64,000 nt of DNA. Source: Welwitschia mirabilis (Eukaryota; Gnetophyta; Gnetopsida; Welwitschiales). The first letter of the stretch is position 1. The number at the start of each line of letters is the position of its first letter. This document shows, piece by piece, positions 58,044 to 64,000 of this stretch. The notes beneath the pieces are model-generated. The model made no database searches. It was given only the letters and a program-made list of their open reading frames with translations, and was not told the origin of the DNA. The stretch spans positions 237,549,785 through 237,613,784 of the forward strand of contig JBOZIK010000001.1 of NCBI GenBank assembly GCA_051453625.1, given 5' to 3'. A program made the translations under genes and the position numbers.

Positions 58044-58655
58044 TTAAACAATCAAAGTGGGAATGGCTGACAAATCATTATGAGACCAAGCAGATGCATT
58101 CATCTTAGATTGCAAAAGAGAGATTAGACTTGATTCTTGTTGTGGGGTAAGGTTTTTATTAATGATCAAAGATCTGTTTAGGTCACTATTTACGAAAATG
58201 TATTTTAGTCCACTATCTAAAGGTTTCAAGTTTAGATTTGAGTTTAGATTTTTAGTTTTTATAAAATTTTTAGAAAAATAGACTATCATCTCAAACTATT
58301 ATCTTGAAATTAGTAGTAAATGATCACTTTCAAAATGGAAAATCTCAATTCTACTAAAATCTTGGACTTTTATATAATTAATAGATTCAGACTCTCTACT
58401 CTCTAGATTAAAAAATTTAGTTTCGAGATAATTAAAATCAAGTTGATCTTCAAAAACATATAAGTTATCTACTTCCAACTGGTCATCAAACAATGTTGGT
58501 TTGTGAAGCATGGACCATCTTTCCTTAAGTGGACAGTATTGTAAAAATAAATTTGGCCTAATTTCCTCCTCCACATTCAAATCATTTCCTAAATCTATTA
58601 TAGCTACATCAAAAACTCTTATTAAAGATATTTTATTTCTAAAATAACACTCCAT
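58044..58655 (-). pseudogene. Linker between protease and RT, Athila-like element
   Basis: Two open stretches (58,655-58,299 and 58,289-58,044) are in the same frame, separated only by adjacent TAA TAG, which could each come from a Gln codon by one C-to-T change. The second contains NLKPLDSGLKYIFVNSD (about 58,235) and INKNLTPQQESSLISLLQ (about 58,165), the conserved pre-RT segment L-K-P-L-P-x-x-L-K-Y-x-F-L ... L-T-x-x-Q-E-x-x-L-L of Athila/Tat pol. This is the longest nearly open frame of the element. Confidence 0.8.
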
Positions 58656-58778
58656 TAGACTGGTTCTTATATCTATAATATAGTGGACTACTACATAGAA
58701 AGATCTACCTAGAATTAAATGATATCCATCCTTGTGCTTAACTTATATAACTATAACATCAATAAGGTAGATAACTTG

Positions 58779-58982
58779 TCATATTTGAATAACCAAATCC
58801 TTAATTACACCTAATGGTTTCTTCACAGAAGTATCAACTATTTCTAAAACAATCCATGTAGTTTTTACTCTTTCTTCTAACTTAAGTCTCTGACAAATAT
58901 GCAAGGACATGATGTTAACACTAGCTCCAATATTAATCAAGGCTTTATTAATATTATGGTTTTCTTCTAAAGTGACACTCAT
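58779..58982 (-). pseudogene. Retropepsin remnant, Athila-like element
   Basis: 67-codon open stretch with ALINIGASVNIMSLHICQRL, matching the Athila protease A-L-x-D-x-G-A-S-V-N-x-M-P-x-x-x-x-x-x-L; the later KKPLGVIKDLVIQI matches the family's x-P-x-G-x-I-x-D-V-x-V-x-V. The catalytic Asp is Asn (GAT to AAT needs one G-to-A change), so the enzyme is dead. Lies between gag and the pre-RT linker, as usual. Confidence 0.85.
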
Positions 58983-59063
58983 AGTTACTTCCCTTAGATC
59001 TTTAAACTTTGGACATTTTTTGCAAACTAAGTTGTTAATAGATTAAGCTAGAAAGACTTTTCT

Positions 59064-59525
59064 AGGGATGGTATGTTTTTATTTCCTCCTAATTAAGTAT
59101 TTTCATAACTTAGAATATTTTAAATTATCTTGAAAAAGTTTCCAAAATGATAAGTTAATGCTCACATTTTGCATTAATGCTTTTAGATTATCATCAAAAA
59201 TAGGATTCACATTTATCCTATTAAGCCATGGTATAGCAAGTTTCTTATGTAAAGAGTTTTTCTTTTATTGTTTAATAGAGAAGGGAAAAAATGATTTTCT
59301 AATATTTCTATATCCTCTTCTTCATCATTTTTATCACTTTATGATGTTAAAGCCTTATGGGTAGAAGGAGCTATATCATTTTCATTTCTTGTCATTACCT
59401 TATAATATTTTATAACTTTATTTAGGTTTGATGAAGATTTAGTGGAAAAATACTCTTGTGGTATTTGATTAGTAAACATATTTTATTGTAAAATACTTAC
59501 AAAATTCAATGTAGAAGTTTGTATT
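59064..59525. repeat. 460-bp gag-region duplication, copy 1 (other copy 59,626-60,090)
   Basis: Both begin AGGGATGGTATGTTTTTATTTCC and stay well above 90% identical across a 100-N gap (59,526-59,625). It lies in the gag to protease part of the minus-strand Athila-like element. Without the duplicate, gag and protease would be about 560 bp closer. Confidence 0.9.
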
Positions 59526-59625
59526 NNNNNNNNNNNNNNNNNNNNNNNNNNNNNNNNNNNNNNNNNNNNNNNNNNNNNNNNNNNNNNNNNNNNNNNNNNN
59601 NNNNNNNNNNNNNNNNNNNNNNNNN

Positions 59626-61590
59626 AGGGATGGTATGTTTTTATTTCCTCCTAATCAAGTATTTTCATAACTTAGAATATTTTAAATTATCTTGAAAAAG
59701 TTTTCAAAATGATAATTTAATGCTCACATTTTGCATTAATGCTTTTAGATGATCATCAAAAATGGGATTCACATTTAGCCTATTAAGCCATGAGATAGCA
59801 AGTTTTTTATATAAAAAGTTTTTCTTTTTATTATTTAATAGAGAAGGGAAAAAATAATTTTCTAATATTTTTATGTCCTCTTATTCATCATTTTTATCAC
59901 TTTATGATGTTAAAGCCTTATGGGTAGGAAGAGTTATATCATTTTCACTTCTTGTCATTATCTTATAATCTTTTCTAACTTTGTTTGGGTTTGATAAAGG
60001 TTTAGTGGCAAGAGCCCCTTATGGTATTTAGTTAGTAAGCATAGTTTGTTGTAGAATCCTCACAAGGTTTTCAATGTTTGAGTTTGTCTTTTCAATGTTG
60101 GAGTTTATCTTTTCTTGTGTTTTTCTCAACTTCTCAAGGAAATTACTTAGAGGATTACTTTGATTTTAGGATTTGGATGAGCTTGCTTGGTTATTTGAGT
60201 TATTAGATTAGAAGTACATGTTCTTAAATCTCTTCTTAAATAGTTAGAAGTTAGGATGGTTTGTTTGAAAATTTTTGAAGTTATATTATTCATTCATCCT
60301 AAGTTAAAAGTTGTTTTGATTTTAGACCTGTCTTTAATTTTGGTTTTACTTGTAGTTTGCAGATCTCTAATTGAAAGAATATACTTCCTCATAAATTATC
60401 TCTTTGTAAGTTAAAAGCAAAGGACATTCTTTAATAACATGATAATTATCCTCATACAAATCACAAATAGGAGCTATAACTACATTTTTTTAGTTACCAC
60501 CTTAGCATCTAGAATCATTTGAGTGTACTTTTTTAAGGTTAAAGTAAAATCCTCTATAATATTGGTTGAATCATTTTCAGCTATTATTTAATTTTTTTCA
60601 TGTTTTACTTCCTTAAGATCTTTAACGATTTGGCCTATAGTTCTATTTTCTCTAGGTAAGAGTTTAGGCCATGATTGACTTACTTCTAATAATTCTTCCA
60701 ATACTTTTTAAGCATTTTCTAATGTTTAATTTAATAAATTACATTCACATGAAAAGTTTACTAGTTGCTTTGTGTCACCATTTGATCCATTATAAAAGTA
60801 GTCTATTAGTTCTTCCTGTGAAAAGGCATCTATAGGGTTCAAATGTAACATAATAAAAAATCTCTAATAAGTAGAGGTATAGTCTTCATTAGGCATTTAT
60901 TAAAAGTTGGTAACTTCTTTATTACATTTTTGGATGGTGGTTTCACTCAAAAATCTCTTAATAAAGGCTTTTTAAACTTGATCCTATAATTTTGGGCTTT
61001 TGTAGAGAATTGTTCTCAACTATAGTTTAGCCTTATCTTTTAAAGTAAGGAAGAAGATGACCATGTAGGATCTATTACTTATGTGTTTTTTACCATTTCT
61101 AGAAGTGAGAACTAATTGTTCTATATTAGCCATGTATTTTAAAGGATCTTCATCAAGTTTACCACTAAAAATAGGGAAGGCATTTAAGTTTCTTAGTTCA
61201 ACATCATCATTAAGAGGTAAGCCAAAAGGGATTTGGATTTTACATTTCTTATTTGAAATGAGATCTCTAAGGCTGATATGGATATTAGTTCGAACATGAG
61301 TGGTTATAGGGATTCCAATGATAAGGGATTAATTTGGTAAGATAGGTTACTTTTGTTTCTGTGATAAGGTAGACATGGTTCAAAATGAAAAATTCTCATC
61401 TATACAATTGTCTAAAAAATTTTCTTTAGTAAAATAAAACTCTAAAAATATGAAAGTAGATATTGTAAGAATTTTAAATTTTTCATATCTTTGCTATGCT
61501 TAGCTAAGATAGTTTCTAGGTTTGTCAAATATTCTTGAATATTTTCCTTAATAAATAGCTACTCTCTTTGGTATTTTTCTTTCTTGCCAT
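59626..61590 (-). pseudogene. gag remnant, Athila-like element
   Basis: Minus-strand capsid precursor. A possible start is MARKKNTKES at 61,590 or MSTLSQKQK at 61,376; later blocks are LNAFPIFSGKLDEDPLKYMA (about 61,180) and FLTLKDKAKL (about 61,050), equivalent to F-x-G-x-x-x-E-D-P and F-x-x-S-L-x-x-x-A-x-x-W-L, then AFSQEELIDYFYNGSNGDTK (about 60,810), the typical L-x-x-x-F-Y-N-G-L block. A zinc knuckle at 60,423-60,468 reads CDLYEDNYHVIKECP: Cys1, His and Cys3 kept, second Cys replaced by Tyr. Stops are numerous. The part nearest the protease is present twice (59,064-59,525 and 59,626-60,090). Confidence 0.8.
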
Positions 61591-62124
61591 ATTTTATCAT
61601 GCATGCTTAGTATTAGATGCATAGAGTATCATTCTTGTAGTCATTCAGATGATATTCTGGATAAAAAAAACACAAAAATCACAAAGAAGAAAAAAAAAAA
61701 TAGAAAACAAAAATGAAAAATTGATATATACAAAAGACTCTGAAAGAAAACTATTATCCACTTGCATCATCTAGACAATAGAGGGATCAATTAGAAAAAT
61801 CCTAAAAATTTGTGATAAAAACAAAAATAGAAAAATCATAACATATAAATCATTATCATTACACATTGTTAAATGATAAAGAGGATGACAAACTTTTTAA
61901 CATAGAACAGAAAAAAACTTTTATGAAAATAGAAAACCGATACTACAAAAAAAGAAAAACCTACACAACTATATAAGATGTTATAGGTAAGCATGTAAAC
62001 TAAAATCCAAATATGCATCAAAGTAATGACAACTCTCCAACTCTAAACAATCTTTCCCAATAATGGTACTAAGACGTTGCGGTGTGTATTTATGTAATGT
62101 TACATCCTTAGTTAAGTTAAATCT
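61591..62124 (-). other. Leader of the Athila-like element
   Basis: Contains, next to the 100-N gap (62,125-62,224), about 46 bp (62,079-62,124) that match the leader after the family B LTR (62,885-62,930 and 45,985-46,030). The rest is T-rich on the minus strand up to the gag start. So this gag-pol very probably belonged to an element with a family B LTR. Confidence 0.5.
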
Positions 62125-62224
62125 NNNNNNNNNNNNNNNNNNNNNNNNNNNNNNNNNNNNNNNNNNNNNNNNNNNNNNNNNNNNNNNNNNNNNNNNNNNN
62201 NNNNNNNNNNNNNNNNNNNNNNNN

Positions 62225-62747
62225 CATGAAGAAGACAATATGGTTGTAACCCTTCATGCCTCAGATAGGAGGCTCCATGCCACCTAAACTAACTTTCATT
62301 CTAATACACTATGTAGGAACTTTCGTAGTACTAATTTCAATTAAGGAAGAAGATATTATAGAATATGCCCTAGTAATAGCATACGGTTACTTATAGAGCT
62401 TCATATGAAGCTTATTATAAGTAACTAAAGTCCCTAATGGATGTTTCTTCAAGAGCTTCCTGTCATAGTACAACACATTGATGTCATTAATAGTAATGGT
62501 CAAATGATCTGCACAGGTCTGGATCATCCTCTCACTCTTTATCAGCTGAATAGATAAGGTAGTCTGAAATTTATTTTATTAAAGCCATATGAGAAGCATC
62601 TGTCCATGATTTCTTCTCTATCAAGTACATGTTCTCCACCTCATTCTCCAGCATTTAGAGGGAATCACTTATGTACTTTTATTTCTTGATCCCATGATAA
62701 GCCATGTAATAGAAGGACTTCATCATGTCAATCATGTTGTAGAAGTC
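62225..62747 (-). pseudogene. Unrecognised ORF, copy 3 (broken, minus strand)
   Basis: Same protein as at 26,789 and 27,887. Minus-strand blocks are SLRDFYNMIDMMKSFYYMA (about 62,755), ENEVENMYLIEKKSWTDASH (about 62,650), ERMIQTCADHLTITIND (about 62,545), INVLYYDRKLLKKHPLGTL (about 62,490), YNKLHMKLYK (about 62,430) and SSSLIEISTTKV, ending at a gap. A 1-bp insertion near 62,560 breaks the frame, at a different place from the break in copy 1. It follows the family B LTR and its leader by about 130 bp, the place where gag or an extra upstream ORF would be. Confidence 0.6.
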
Positions 62748-62879
62748 TCGGAGTGAATTGGGTCATTCACATTGTAAAGAATAATAGGGACTAAAATGAG
62801 TCAAATGGGTGTGCTTAAAGTCTCATGGTACATCTACTACCTTGGATCAATGATGGCTATAAACATCATCTAGGTGAGT

Positions 62880-63961
62880 GTTGCAGTGCATATTTATGTA
62901 ATATTATATCCTTAGTTAAGTTAAATCTTGTCAATTACAAATATTTTCATAAATACAACACATTAATATAGAAAGGAGTGACTAAAATGATGTAATCTAT
63001 CAAAATTTAAAGTACAAATAAGAGAATCAATTTTTATAAGAAAAATCACTTTGTACTCTAACTACAAAAATAACCTGAAATGCATGAAAGTAAAATGCAA
63101 TATAGTTGAACAAAGCTAATGTAGGAAAAGGAAATAACAATGCATCTAACCTAAACTAACCATGCATAATCTTGATAAATGTTATTATCATAATCTATAT
63201 GACTAAGAAAACTATCATTAGATCAAAAGTAACATAAGTCATAAGGATAAGAAATAAACATGCATTGAAATTATAAAAGAAGTATTTTGTATTAGAACCA
63301 GATCTGTGTTATAAATTAGTCAAATCTCAATGGAGGAAGTGCTATCTAATACCATGAAAAACATCTTTCTACTATTATAAAGATGGATCTCTAGCCCTTC
63401 GATCTCCTAGCATAAGAATTTTAAATGCAAACTAAGAGAAGCAAGAATCAAGGATAAGATCAATATTTATTGACGCATAAGCCAATAACAATACAGATAG
63501 ACAAGCGTGATAAAACCATAATAGTTACACTAAGAGAAACAAATAGATAATTGATAGAAGATAAGTAAGCATTTAGTGTAAATATTATAATAGTGTTATG
63601 TGACTAACCATTCAGATAATAAAGAGGATGATGTCACCTCATAAATAATTCATATCAGCTATCAAATTGATTATAATTAGTAACCCTCTTGGCATGAATT
63701 AGTTTGTTGTCTATCTGGTCATCTGAATGATGAGATCAATAATGGTCTTTTATAGATCTTCCATTAATGTATCAACCTCAATGTTTTGTAGAAAGCTATC
63801 TTACAAATGTAAAGCATTAAGTATTTTTCAAAATCTTGTAAATCATCATGGAGATTGAATGTTTTTATTTCTTTCATATCAACTTCCATTATCACATAAA
63901 TCAAGCACTTACCTGTCTATTAACTTATAAAACCACTTAAAATACCTAAGTTGGCAATGCA
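62880..63961 (-). mobile_element. LTR family B copy 2 plus its leader
   Basis: LTR 62,988-63,961 (974 bp; minus strand TGCATTGCCAAC...GATTACATCA) and leader 62,880-62,987. Homologous to 46,098-47,059 throughout. The element points left, toward the unrecognised ORF at 62,747 and the Athila-like gag at 61,590. The outer LTR edge was set by alignment with the other copies. Confidence 0.8.
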
Positions 63962-64000
63962 AAAATGATAATCCCTTAAACAATACTATTGCCTATTAAC

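Overview
The window is AT-rich nuclear DNA from a flowering plant, made almost entirely of decayed LTR retrotransposons. The evidence for a plant is Ty3/gypsy lineages of the Athila/Tat type and of the chromovirus type, primer-binding sites (PBS) for plant initiator tRNA-Met and tRNA-Arg, long LTRs with plant-style TATA boxes, and nested insertions. I cannot name the species. I found no intact host gene, tRNA, rRNA or CRISPR. Every coding region listed is a pseudogene broken by stops and frameshifts, many of which are simple C-to-T or G-to-A transitions from the residue expected in the family. The sequence is a draft scaffold with more than 20 runs of N, and several of its 100-N gaps have near-copies of the same sequence on both sides.

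Layout. 1-10,420: an Athila/Tat-like element on the + strand, with 5' LTR 1,207-2,350, leader, gag remnant, protease, reverse transcriptase (RT), RNase H and integrase to about 9,390, followed by a second copy of the integrase tail and GA microsatellites. 10,420-14,850: unassigned AT-rich DNA. 14,850-30,230: a nest of three retroelements. A minus-strand chromovirus-like element (N2) has its gag and protease at 29,030-30,230 and its RT, integrase and 3' LTR start at 14,850-18,250. It is split by a second minus-strand element (N1; 3' LTR 18,255-18,655, pol and gag to 23,200, PBS 28,595, 5' LTR 28,615-29,023). N1 is itself interrupted between its PBS and gag by plus-strand material (N3) with a minisatellite-bearing LTR-like promoter and an unrecognised ORF. 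30,605-35,481: a 2.4-kb direct duplication containing a degenerate array of about 93-bp units, a TATA box and CT/CTCA microsatellites. 35,480-42,270: mostly unassigned, with one LTR end plus PBS at 37,880 and an AC microsatellite.

42,373-43,517 is a minus-strand copy of the same LTR family as 1,207-2,350, of almost identical length. 46,098-47,059 and 62,988-63,961 are two copies of a related LTR family. 47,264-55,702 is a head-to-tail pair of minus-strand modules with Tat/Ogre-like tRNA-Arg PBS and a long upstream ORF that includes a predicted coiled coil. 56,150-61,590 is a nearly complete minus-strand Athila-like gag-pol remnant.

Nothing here should make a working protein. The most interesting items are the unrecognised ORF conserved at codon level in three copies (26.8, 27.9 and 62.7 kb), the coiled-coil ORF of the tandem modules, the three-level nest, the minisatellite placed directly upstream of a TATA box, and the repeated loss of catalytic and zinc-binding residues by transition. 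Lineage calls rest on motif recognition by eye, and boundaries marked 'about' are approximate.
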